DNA from: a virus
Direction: 5' to 3' (one strand)
DNA length: 22,464 nucleotides
Virus record (IMG/VR): IMGVR_UViG_3300044684_000207
Location: 1-22,464 of that record
Below, piece by piece: positions 12,520-19,460 of the stretch (the stretch's first letter is position 1; every line of letters starts with the position of its first letter). The notes beneath the pieces were generated by a model. That model was not told where the DNA came from and searched no databases. It saw only the letters and a program-made list of their open reading frames with translations. The translations under genes and the position numbers were made by a program.

Positions 12520-13584
12520 ATGAGCGACTTTTTTCGCGCTTCTGCGCGTCACTGTGGACGACCCCATGCGATACAAGGCTCCGACGACGGAGGATCTAGC
12601 CCGCCTAAAAGCACGGCTCGGATATACCGGTTCCCAGATGGCAGACTTGTTCGGCGTATCGGACGACAAGCAGTTTCGGAAGTACACGGGCGGCAAGGAG
12701 CCGCGGAAGATGAGCGCTCAGATGTTCTTCTTTGCGATGGCGCGACTCGTGTTGAAGCAGAAGGACATCGAGGCCGTGATCGAACGCATGCGGCAAGAGG
12801 GCGCTACTATCGATTTGCAAGCTTCGTCAGATCCACTCGAGGATGGCGAGCAGCAGTAGTAGCCGCGCTTACTGGCTGCATTCTTTCGGCGTGTGGAGGC
12901 GGCGGTGGCGGATCGACTACCGCTACTTCGAACGCGGCGATTCAAAAAACACCGTATGTTATTGCGCTTAGCGGTGACTCGATCGACAAAGGATGTTCCA
13001 TGCCGATCAATCCAAGTTGCAGTGACGCGTGGGCATTCACCCCGGCTTCGCTGCTGCAATCTGATTTCGATCTACACCCGGAAGTCGGACCAGTAATCGT
13101 CGTTGCGAAGGCCGTGCCCGGCAGCACATTCGATGACATCGTGAACGGAACCGGACCAGCTACACAAACGCTCGCCTCTATGCTTGCAAGCGTGAGGCCA
13201 AATATGGTCATTTCCGATTCGGGCGTAAATGACCGATACGTGGAAGGAGAGAGTCCAGCTCAGTACGCTAGTTCGGAGCTGGGCTTTGTGAGCGCCGCTC
13301 GTGCGGGCAATGCGCTGCCAGTCATGATCGAACCTACGCCGATATGCCGCAGCGATGCGAACAATGAAATATGGTCGCAGTTCGTAAGCACAGAAAATAC
13401 GATCGCCCAGGCCAATGCATACCCAGTGCTCAAGCTCGCATCAGCATGGATAGCGGATCAAAATTGGTGCGACGACTACATGAGTTCCGATTTCGTTCAT
13501 CCCAGTGCTGCGGGCTATGCGTTCCGCGAAACGCAAATTTTCCCGCAATTACTCGCCATCGTTAGGCAACAGAAAGGCCTCTAG
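12520..13584 (+). CDS. SGNH-hydrolase (GDSL-type) lipoprotein; start unclear
   Basis: The convincing part starts with the lipoprotein signal near 12840 (RAAVVAALTGCILSAC; lipobox Cys codon 12892-12894), then a glycine run, and an SGNH hydrolase: block I SGDSIDKG (Ser codon 12979-12981), block III SGVNDRY, and block V SSDFVHPSAAGY (Asp 13489-13491, His 13498-13500). Such enzymes remove acyl groups, often O-acetyl from polysaccharides, and this one would be anchored in the outer membrane. There is no ATG, GTG or TTG in frame near the signal. The only one is ATG 12520 (after AAAGGAAG), which makes a 354-residue protein whose first 110 residues overlap the XRE gene. An out-of-frame ATG at 12843 suggests a lost base as an alternative. 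Confidence 0.7.
   Translation: MSDFFRASARHCGRPHAIQGSDDGGSSPPKSTARIYRFPDGRLVRRIGRQAVSEVHGRQGAAEDERSDVLLCDGATRVEAEGHRGRDRTHAARGRYYRFASFVRSTRGWRAAVVAALTGCILSACGGGGGGSTTATSNAAIQKTPYVIALSGDSIDKGCSMPINPSCSDAWAFTPASLLQSDFDLHPEVGPVIVVAKAVPGSTFDDIVNGTGPATQTLASMLASVRPNMVISDSGVNDRYVEGESPAQYASSELGFVSAARAGNALPVMIEPTPICRSDANNEIWSQFVSTENTIAQANAYPVLKLASAWIADQNWCDDYMSSDFVHPSAAGYAFRETQIFPQLLAIVRQQKGL
12566..12859 (+). CDS. XRE-like HTH phage regulator
   Basis: A 97-residue protein from ATG 12566 (GTG 12554 is also possible). It reads MRYKAPTTEDLARLKARLGY, then TGSQMADLFGVSDDKQFRKY, an HTH of the XRE kind with a typical A-D-L-F-G-V turn and recognition helix DKQFRKY, then MFFFAMARLVLKQKDIEAVI. I know near relatives as small regulators in Burkholderia phages. 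It lies directly downstream of the operator-bearing promoter and could bind it (inference). It is overlapped in full by the other frame that leads to the hydrolase. No clear Shine-Dalgarno of its own. Confidence 0.8.
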   Translation: MRYKAPTTEDLARLKARLGYTGSQMADLFGVSDDKQFRKYTGGKEPRKMSAQMFFFAMARLVLKQKDIEAVIERMRQEGATIDLQASSDPLEDGEQQ

Positions 13585-13596
13585 CCAACGGTCATC

Positions 13597-13641
13597 CCAT
13601 TCGATGACGAATGGCGCGGCGACGCGGTGATGGGCTATACT
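13597..13641 (+). promoter_or_regulatory. Inverted repeat and -10-like box before glycosyltransferase
   Basis: A perfect 7-bp inverted repeat CCATTCG-ATGA-CGAATGG (13597-13614) followed by TATACT (13636-13641). No clear -35 lies 17 bases upstream, so this is only a weak promoter candidate. It might allow the glycosyltransferase to be expressed separately from the hydrolase. Confidence 0.3.
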
Positions 13642-13686
13642 ACGCCCGCGAAAAACCAACTACCTGAAAAGGACATCGGATACGTC

Positions 13687-15171
13687 ATGACCGAACCTCT
13701 GATTTCTATCGTGCTCCCCAGTTCTGGAAAATACAAAAACCTTAGCCGATGCCTTCAATCATTAGTTAATAACGCGCCGGAAGGACTTCTTGCAGGCGCC
13801 GAACTGGTTGTGTTCCTAAATGAGGACCCCAGTTCGCCCATAGATTATGTTCGTATCGAAGACTACTTGAATCGAATAAAAGACGTTTTCGGGTCGTTCA
13901 AGCTCGTCCGATCATCAAGATTCGAGCTAACCGCAGAGCAATCAGCCTACGCCGCGTCCGAACATGCAACTGGCAAATTTATTTGGCTCGTTGGTGACAA
14001 GCGCATTTTTCTTCCGGAAGGTCTTCAGGCTCTCTCTGGGTGGCTCAGCAACCCGACCAGTCCTGCTGCTTATTTCAACTCTGTTTGGGTATCGTCACAC
14101 GGCTTGACGAACAACTATGTTTCGACTCATTTCGTATCCCCGAACCCCGTCTTACCTTATAAGCAGTTCGTGATGCGAAACGGCGTCAACTACATGGCAA
14201 CAAACATGGGAGCTTGGGTCTTCGAGCGGAGATGCCTCGATCGGGACGTGTGGGGGCAGATCATTTCAAACTGTGGCCCTCACTTCTCTCATGTCGCCAC
14301 CACTCTTGCAGTTTTGACCAATGAGCCGCTTCAATGCTTTTCCGCATTCCTGTGTCAGATGGAGAGCAAAGCGTATCATACCGGCGACGATACGGAATGG
14401 GTTAGATACTCCAAGCTAAGCAAGACATATCGCTACTACGCGTGGACACTCGGCCTTGTTAGGCAATTCAATTTTCTTATTGATCGAGGAGTTTACACGA
14501 CTGACGACGTTCGTCGATCGATGTGCTCTGAGGGCATATTGCTTAAACGACAGGTGGATGAGATATACACCCATGTAGCGGCTCAACTTCGAAATGGTTG
14601 GTTCGACAGATCGCAGCGCATGTCGTCTTCTGAATTCAGCGAAATTTACAATTTCCTGTGCCGATGCTGCCCAGAGAAAATCATAACAAATGATCTGCTT
14701 CTTGATATATTCGACGGATACGATAAATTATCAGATAAAGAATTTTCGCGAATAATATCGATCGCATACGATTCATTTGGTGTTGATGTTTCGGCTACGC
14801 GACTCGGGTCGCTTATCGTTGGGCAGGTTGGAGATAAGTTCATTAGACTTCACCCTGCTGGATACATCATTTCTGCGGTGACGGATAATGAAGATTTTGT
14901 TCTGGCATACAAACTGGTCGAGGCACCTAAAGATGCGAAAGCGTGGAGCATTGTAAGCTCACTCGACGCGCCATTATTCCCTGCAAACATCAACAGGATA
15001 AAATTTGGCGACATAATACCGAAAACCAATTCTTCTCCGAAAGGATCTAACTTTGTGAGAGACCTAACTCGAAAGTGGGTGGTTATGTTCTACCGGAGAA
15101 GATTGGCCTATCATGTGGTCGCTATGCTGCCCCCAAAGGCTAAGAGAGCGCTTCGCGCTCTCTTGATGTGA
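13687..15171 (+). CDS. GT2-like glycosyltransferase
   Basis: A 494-residue protein from ATG 13687; the frame runs back to 13627 without support, and AAAAGGAC is 12 bases upstream. The N-terminus LISIVLPSSGKYKNLSRCLQ (5-24) and the later GKFIWLVGDKRIFLPEGLQA (96-115) follow the GT-A family 2 plan. The metal-binding DxD is degenerate (GDKR instead of DDD). The long C-terminal half (250-494) is not recognised. It probably transfers a sugar to surface polysaccharide, so a serotype-conversion role is plausible. The gene is clearly more AT-rich than the phage around it (for example AGATAAAGAATTTTCG), suggesting import. It follows the SGNH gene in the same direction. Confidence 0.75.
   Translation: MTEPLISIVLPSSGKYKNLSRCLQSLVNNAPEGLLAGAELVVFLNEDPSSPIDYVRIEDYLNRIKDVFGSFKLVRSSRFELTAEQSAYAASEHATGKFIWLVGDKRIFLPEGLQALSGWLSNPTSPAAYFNSVWVSSHGLTNNYVSTHFVSPNPVLPYKQFVMRNGVNYMATNMGAWVFERRCLDRDVWGQIISNCGPHFSHVATTLAVLTNEPLQCFSAFLCQMESKAYHTGDDTEWVRYSKLSKTYRYYAWTLGLVRQFNFLIDRGVYTTDDVRRSMCSEGILLKRQVDEIYTHVAAQLRNGWFDRSQRMSSSEFSEIYNFLCRCCPEKIITNDLLLDIFDGYDKLSDKEFSRIISIAYDSFGVDVSATRLGSLIVGQVGDKFIRLHPAGYIISAVTDNEDFVLAYKLVEAPKDAKAWSIVSSLDAPLFPANINRIKFGDIIPKTNSSPKGSNFVRDLTRKWVVMFYRRRLAYHVVAMLPPKAKRALRALLM
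15142..15164. terminator. Possible bidirectional terminator at convergent gene ends
   Basis: A perfect 10-bp stem AAGAGAGCGC / GCGCTCTCTT with loop TTC. It lies in the last codons of the glycosyltransferase and 12 bases before the end of the convergent minus-strand gene. No strong T-run follows in either direction, so efficiency is uncertain, but the position between converging genes supports the call. Confidence 0.5.
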
Positions 15172-15175
15172 TTAG

Positions 15176-15634
15176 TTAGTTCATTCTAATAACTGTGACC
15201 TTAAATGTCACGCTTGAGCCGAAATTGTTGTAAACGTTAAATGTGCTCGACCCGCTGTTATAAGCCACGGAAAAATGCCCCGAAGCCGGGCTAGTTGTCG
15301 AAGCGACGAATGTCCCGGCGACATTGCCGAAGAATGAGCAAGCAGAGTTCCCGCATGCATACATGGCGATATCGCCGCCAGTGGCGTATGCGCCAATGAA
15401 TATAAGGTATTCGGCGAACGCTCCGTTCGCCCCCGTGATGGCAGCGTTTGAGGCGTTTGCCGCCGTGATGCCGGTCTGTGCAGAAGTATCCAATTGAGGC
15501 ACGGTGGCGGGAGAGACGTTAGTCAAGAATCCCCCGCCCAGCAACCTCATACTATTGTTGAAAATGTTGGTTTGCGCGAACACCCCGGAAGACAGGAGCA
15601 TCGCGAAGATAAACAGAGCGACTTTCTTTAGCAT
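15176..15634 (-). CDS. Small secreted protein at end of tail-fibre region
   Basis: A 152-residue protein. ATG 15634 follows TTGGAGATCAGC. It has a Sec signal peptide (MLKKVALFIFAMLLSSGVFA, cut expected after A20). The mature part is rich in small and polar residues (GITAANASNAAITGANGAF; NSGSSTFNVYNNFGSSVTF), probably all-beta. Two cysteines (ACGNSACSF) may form a disulphide. Function unknown; it may be a tail accessory or a periplasmic or secreted protein made by the lysogen. It is the last gene of the tail transcript and lies 12 bases after the tailspike. Confidence 0.7.
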   Translation of the reverse strand: MLKKVALFIFAMLLSSGVFAQTNIFNNSMRLLGGGFLTNVSPATVPQLDTSAQTGITAANASNAAITGANGAFAEYLIFIGAYATGGDIAMYACGNSACSFFGNVAGTFVASTTSPASGHFSVAYNSGSSTFNVYNNFGSSVTFKVTVIRMN

Positions 15635-15646
15635 GCTGATCTCCAA

Positions 15647-17398
15647 TCAATACGGAGCGATCGCCGGATAGCAGGTGGGTGAAATTGTGCTTGCAACGAA
15701 GTCCGTGTTGAACGCGCCTTGTCCTTCGGGAAGGTTGGGGCCCAATGTGCATCCAGACACGGCCGAACCCACGTTTAATGCTTGAGTGCCGGAGACATTG
15801 GCGAACATGAGATTATGAGAAATATCCAAATTCAACCCAATTTGAGCATTCACTAGCAAATTTGAACCGGATGTGTAGCCACCCAAATCGTTTCCCGTAA
15901 TGTGAATGTTCCTCAACCATTGGATGTTACTGGGAGACGGTGTGATGTTGATAACCCCACCGTTTGACTGAGATGTCGGAAACTTGATTTCATTGTCCTG
16001 AATCATCAGGTCTTCGAATGAGTCTAGAGTGTTGCTGCCAGCCCATCCAATCTTAATGGCCGTTCCTGCAAACAGTTCCATCGAGTTCCCTTGAACGAAG
16101 AAGTCGCCTGATTGCGTCGGAAGTCCCGTCCCATCCAGGTTGGGAAAAAAGAAATTTACCGGGAGATCAACGTTCACGAACTTGTTATGTTGGATGTATG
16201 CCCCTCCAACACATTGTGCCAAAACACCCGTCTGCGCTGCTCCGGTAATACCAACGAAATAATTGTCGTGGACCTTGTACTCTCCACCATTGCAGTTGGC
16301 CGTGTTATTTGCCTCGAGATCGATGTAGATTGCGTTGGTGATATTTTGAGCACCGAAAACGTTGCTGTAAATTTCGATTCCTGCCGACCCGCCTGTTTCA
16401 ATGCTGATGCCAGACGCGCCGATGTTCATATTGTGAACCTTCGACCACTGATTCATCGTCGTGCTGGGCGAGAAGTTTATGAGCTTCTGTGTGGTCGTCC
16501 CCGATGACACCGAACTCACGAGTTCGAAGTCGTGAATGTCAACGGCCAACGTCGTGTTGACCGTGATACATGATGCCGTCGTCGAACACGTCAAAAAGGT
16601 CTGATTGCGACTTGCCCCATACCAGCGAAGCGCACCTGATATCGTCAGATTCCCCGAAACGGACCCATTGCCGAGCATCTTTAAATCGGCGCCAGCAGCT
16701 ACCGCTGCGTTTATCGCCGCCTGAAGCCCGGCCGTGTTGTCGCCGGCTACCAGCGTATAGACAACCGGCGTTACGGATTGAAATGACGGGTATGCGCTCG
16801 CGCCGTTGGACATAAGAACCGTGCCTGCGGCACCCGGCGAGACAGTCGAGACAGCGCTCGTCCCGCTTCCAGTCATGACGGAGTATTGCGGAATCGTAGT
16901 TAGACCTGTCCCGCCGCCGCTTGCCCCAAGAGTCCCGTATGCCGGATCAGCACTCGCGCCGCCGGAAAGCAGGGGTTGGCCAGCAGTCCCCGCTGCAGTC
17001 CATGCAAATGGCGTCCCATTTCCCTCGCCGATCGTTACGCCATGCGCCGTGGATCCATTAACCGTCAATCCGTTAAAGGTCGGCGTATCCGTCGTGCCGA
17101 GATTGAATGTATGGGCCGTCAGCGTTTGGCACGTGAACCCTGTTGCGCTCGTCCAATTGAGCGCATATCCGTTCGCCGAGCACGACGGCATCGCAAAGGC
17201 GGTTGGCGAGGCCGTAGCGCCTGTCGCGTTCGCCACGACTGTATTGGCGGCTTGCGTCGCAAGGCTCGTCAACGGCACCCCGCCCGTATTTGTCAGCGTG
17301 CCAAGGACGGTCAGATTCTGAAACGTCGGCGAAGGATAGCTTTGGGCGAGCGCCGCCAGCGGCAACCAAAGGGCCGCGATCAGGATTTTTTTGAGCAT
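15647..17398 (-). CDS. Tailspike or tail-fibre protein, beta-helix, with signal peptide
   Basis: A 583-residue protein from ATG 17398, two bases after the previous stop; the frame extends to 17752 but that part is a shadow. It opens with a typical Sec signal (MLKKILIAALWLPLAALAQS) and the segment SYPSPTFQNLTVLGTL known from Burkholderia phage fibres. A fibre-like region follows (GTVLMSNGASAYPSF), then from about residue 235 a right-handed beta-helix with strand repeats such as IEIYSNVFGAQNI, YKVHDNYFVGITG, YIQHNKFVNVDL, FFVQGNSMELF, LMIQDNEIKF and IHITGNDLGG. This pectate-lyase-like fold usually binds or cuts surface polysaccharide. A signal peptide on a virion protein is odd. Confidence 0.85.
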   Translation of the reverse strand: MLKKILIAALWLPLAALAQSYPSPTFQNLTVLGTLTNTGGVPLTSLATQAANTVVANATGATASPTAFAMPSCSANGYALNWTSATGFTCQTLTAHTFNLGTTDTPTFNGLTVNGSTAHGVTIGEGNGTPFAWTAAGTAGQPLLSGGASADPAYGTLGASGGGTGLTTIPQYSVMTGSGTSAVSTVSPGAAGTVLMSNGASAYPSFQSVTPVVYTLVAGDNTAGLQAAINAAVAAGADLKMLGNGSVSGNLTISGALRWYGASRNQTFLTCSTTASCITVNTTLAVDIHDFELVSSVSSGTTTQKLINFSPSTTMNQWSKVHNMNIGASGISIETGGSAGIEIYSNVFGAQNITNAIYIDLEANNTANCNGGEYKVHDNYFVGITGAAQTGVLAQCVGGAYIQHNKFVNVDLPVNFFFPNLDGTGLPTQSGDFFVQGNSMELFAGTAIKIGWAGSNTLDSFEDLMIQDNEIKFPTSQSNGGVINITPSPSNIQWLRNIHITGNDLGGYTSGSNLLVNAQIGLNLDISHNLMFANVSGTQALNVGSAVSGCTLGPNLPEGQGAFNTDFVASTISPTCYPAIAPY

Positions 17399-17400
17399 GG

Positions 17401-17613
17401 TCAGGAGATCGAAACTACGCCGTTGTCGTTCCACAGCACGCCAGCAAGCGCGGGCTTCGTGGTCGAGAGAGTGGCCGCCCAGGCGGTGCCACCGATGATC
17501 GTCGAGAGTTCGGAGAGCGGCATCGTGCACTCGGCGAGTTGACCGTTTTGCATCTGGCCTATCGTCACGAGTTCTGTGCCGTCCAATTGCCGCGGTAGTC
17601 CGTGGATTTTCAT
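17401..17613 (-). CDS. Small tail-fibre-associated protein
   Basis: A 70-residue protein starting at ATG 17613 in a TAATG overlap with the upstream fibre gene. Sequence: KIHGLPRQLDGTELVTIGQ, then MPLSELSTIIGGTAWAATLS, ending VLWNDNGVVSIS. Its ending matches the C-terminal motif LWNNGGVISIA of the gpI-position protein at 18558. The position between fibre genes suggests an attachment or bridging part. Function unknown. Confidence 0.65.
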   Translation of the reverse strand: MKIHGLPRQLDGTELVTIGQMQNGQLAECTMPLSELSTIIGGTAWAATLSTTKPALAGVLWNDNGVVSIS

Positions 17614-18551
17614 TATGCGTATTCCCATATTTCGACATAACCTTGCTTTCCGGCGTATCCTGGGATTGCTGCACTATTGAATCCATTGGTGGTGCCTCCA
17701 CCGCCAGATCCGTATCGTTGACCCATTGCCGCCGGCTGAGTACCACCACCACCCATACCGCTAATTCCTAGGCCGCCAGAACCCTGAGCAAATGAGTAAG
17801 AAAGATCACCGCCGCCGCCGTTATCATTGAGAATGTTTCCGCCAGACGCAGTAGCTATTCCCGATGCACCCGCAACAGCAGACAGATTGGATGCAGCGCT
17901 TGCACCACCACCAAAGCCACCGCCAGCAGTTGCTCCCATAAATGTTGACGCGCCGCCATTCCCACCATTACCTCCGGATGTTCCAGCCAATCCACCGGCA
18001 CCTACCGTAACAGTTTGTCCAGAAAATCCACTGGTAATCAGCGTTTCACAATAAGCCCCCTCTCCTCCTGGCCCTCCAGCAGATACTTGGTTGGCGCCGG
18101 TCGCGACGCTTCCGGCGCTTCCCCCCCCACCTCCTTTTAATTTCGCGACGACGCGGGTTACTAATGAAGATGATGGGTCATAAGTACCATTAACCAAAAA
18201 TGTTTGAATGCTCAGGAGTCGGCCAATAGCCTGCGGGTTTTGCATGAAATTAGCCATCTGGCCCGCAGTCGGGGGACTATAAGCGAGATCACCCGTTGTC
18301 CACGACAATGCGGCAGTTCCTTCTTGCCCTCGCAATAATCCGCTCAAGGTTGCCCCGGAAATCGAGGTCGCATAGATGATCTCGAAATTTTGGCGGGTTG
18401 CAATATCATTGAGCGTGATAACTAACGCCTGACCGGACGGGATTGATGTCGGCAAGTTGGCCGAACTCGAAAGCGTTAGGGATGTCGAGGAAGACGAAAT
18501 ACCCCCCGCCAACGTCGTTGAGACGTTGTTCGCAAACATGAAAATTGTCAT
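17613..18551 (-). CDS. Glycine-rich tail fibre protein
   Basis: A 312-residue protein from ATG 18551 (ATG 18539 is also possible). The N-terminal 120 residues bear fibre-like segments (NNVSTTLAGGISSSSTSLTL; TTGDLAYSPPTAGQMANFMQ). From about 138 it becomes strongly glycine-rich (LKGGGGGSAGS; GGNGGNGGAST; GMGGGGTQPAAMG; YGSGGGGTTNG) and ends GKQGYVEIWEYA. This matches receptor-binding fibre tips built from stacked polyglycine helices, known from T-even gp38 and many prophages. It probably contacts the host receptor. Such loops diversify quickly. Confidence 0.8.
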   Translation of the reverse strand: MTIFMFANNVSTTLAGGISSSSTSLTLSSSANLPTSIPSGQALVITLNDIATRQNFEIIYATSISGATLSGLLRGQEGTAALSWTTGDLAYSPPTAGQMANFMQNPQAIGRLLSIQTFLVNGTYDPSSSLVTRVVAKLKGGGGGSAGSVATGANQVSAGGPGGEGAYCETLITSGFSGQTVTVGAGGLAGTSGGNGGNGGASTFMGATAGGGFGGGASAASNLSAVAGASGIATASGGNILNDNGGGGDLSYSFAQGSGGLGISGMGGGGTQPAAMGQRYGSGGGGTTNGFNSAAIPGYAGKQGYVEIWEYA

Positions 18552-18557
18552 GGGTCT

Positions 18558-19457
18558 CTAGGCGATCGAGATCACGCCGCCGTTGTTCCAGAGTTGACCT
18601 GTCCCTATACCGGGATTTGACAGGGGGAGATTCCCACCTCCTAGCGCAAGCAATTGCGCTGGAAAGGTGTATTGAAAATAGAGCGCCGGGGCCGAGGGGT
18701 CAGGTGTGTGCCCTGGAACCACCGATATAACCCCGCCGTTCCACCACACGGACCCTGCCGCCAAACCAATCGAGCTTGTCGGATATGTGAGCGCATAAGG
18801 CAGATAAAGCACGCCCCCATCGTTGATGAAGCTATCGGTGATGAAGTTGATCGTGTACTGGAATGGGAACTGAAGAACCGAATTTGCATAACACTCTTTC
18901 AGTGCCTCGAAAGCCGTGCTGTCATATGTCGTTACGGTGAAAACACTTCCCGAGACAGTGATCGACGGCGGATCGTTCAAAACCGGCCAATCACCGCCGT
19001 TAGCGCCATTAATGAATCGATTGATGCGATTTTTGAGCCATTGCATGCAGAACTGCTGCCCATCGCCGCGATATAGATGCCATGTCATCACCCGCTTATA
19101 AATGTCATCGTTTGCGATGGCCGCCGTCTGCGTTGACGAGTAAAACTGCCCGTTGTAACTGATGGTATCGTATGGGTTAGCGTTGTAGCCGGCCTGTCTC
19201 AGCGTTGATGAAGATGAAAGAACCGGACGCTTGATCCCATAAATACCTTGCCCGATCCAGTCAAGCAGTGGGCCATTGATGAAAGGGGACGTGTAAAGCC
19301 CAAGCGGCGATTGGTTGAACCAGTCAAGATACCCTTGTGTCAGCGAGTTATATGCATCGACAAATGCCTGTAGATTCGAATCGTCCGAATATTCGGCAAA
19401 CAGATAACTCGGGATCGTCTGCTGGATCGGCGTGACAGCGAAAGATTCGATTTGCAT
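18558..19457 (-). CDS. Baseplate-to-fibre connector (gpI position)
   Basis: A 299-residue protein, ATG 19457 after AAGGA, four bases after the baseplate J-like stop. In this place P2- and Mu-like phages carry gpI or YmfQ. The N-terminal part (IPSYLFAEYSDDSNLQAFVD, then YLDWFNQSPLGLYTSPFING, LLDWIGQGIYG) fits a wedge connector. The C-terminal third has repeats INDGGVLYLPYAL, WWNGGVISVV and LWNNGGVISIA with spacers, ending like the small protein at 17401. It probably links the fibres to the baseplate. The exact family is not certain. Confidence 0.65.
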   Translation of the reverse strand: MQIESFAVTPIQQTIPSYLFAEYSDDSNLQAFVDAYNSLTQGYLDWFNQSPLGLYTSPFINGPLLDWIGQGIYGIKRPVLSSSSTLRQAGYNANPYDTISYNGQFYSSTQTAAIANDDIYKRVMTWHLYRGDGQQFCMQWLKNRINRFINGANGGDWPVLNDPPSITVSGSVFTVTTYDSTAFEALKECYANSVLQFPFQYTINFITDSFINDGGVLYLPYALTYPTSSIGLAAGSVWWNGGVISVVPGHTPDPSAPALYFQYTFPAQLLALGGGNLPLSNPGIGTGQLWNNGGVISIA

Positions 19458-19460
19458 GCA

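Noticed and set aside
16806-17542. Plus-strand open frames across the tailspike N-terminal region
   Set aside because: They are antisense shadows of the coding repeats; no ribosome sites or motifs.
17827-18140. GC-rich repeated DNA suggesting a repeat array
   Set aside because: The repetition is explained by glycine codons of the fibre tip; there are no regular spacers, so it is neither a CRISPR nor a satellite.
15176-18551. Diversity-generating retroelement in the fibre region
   Set aside because: I see no reverse transcriptase or template/variable repeat pair anywhere in the window.
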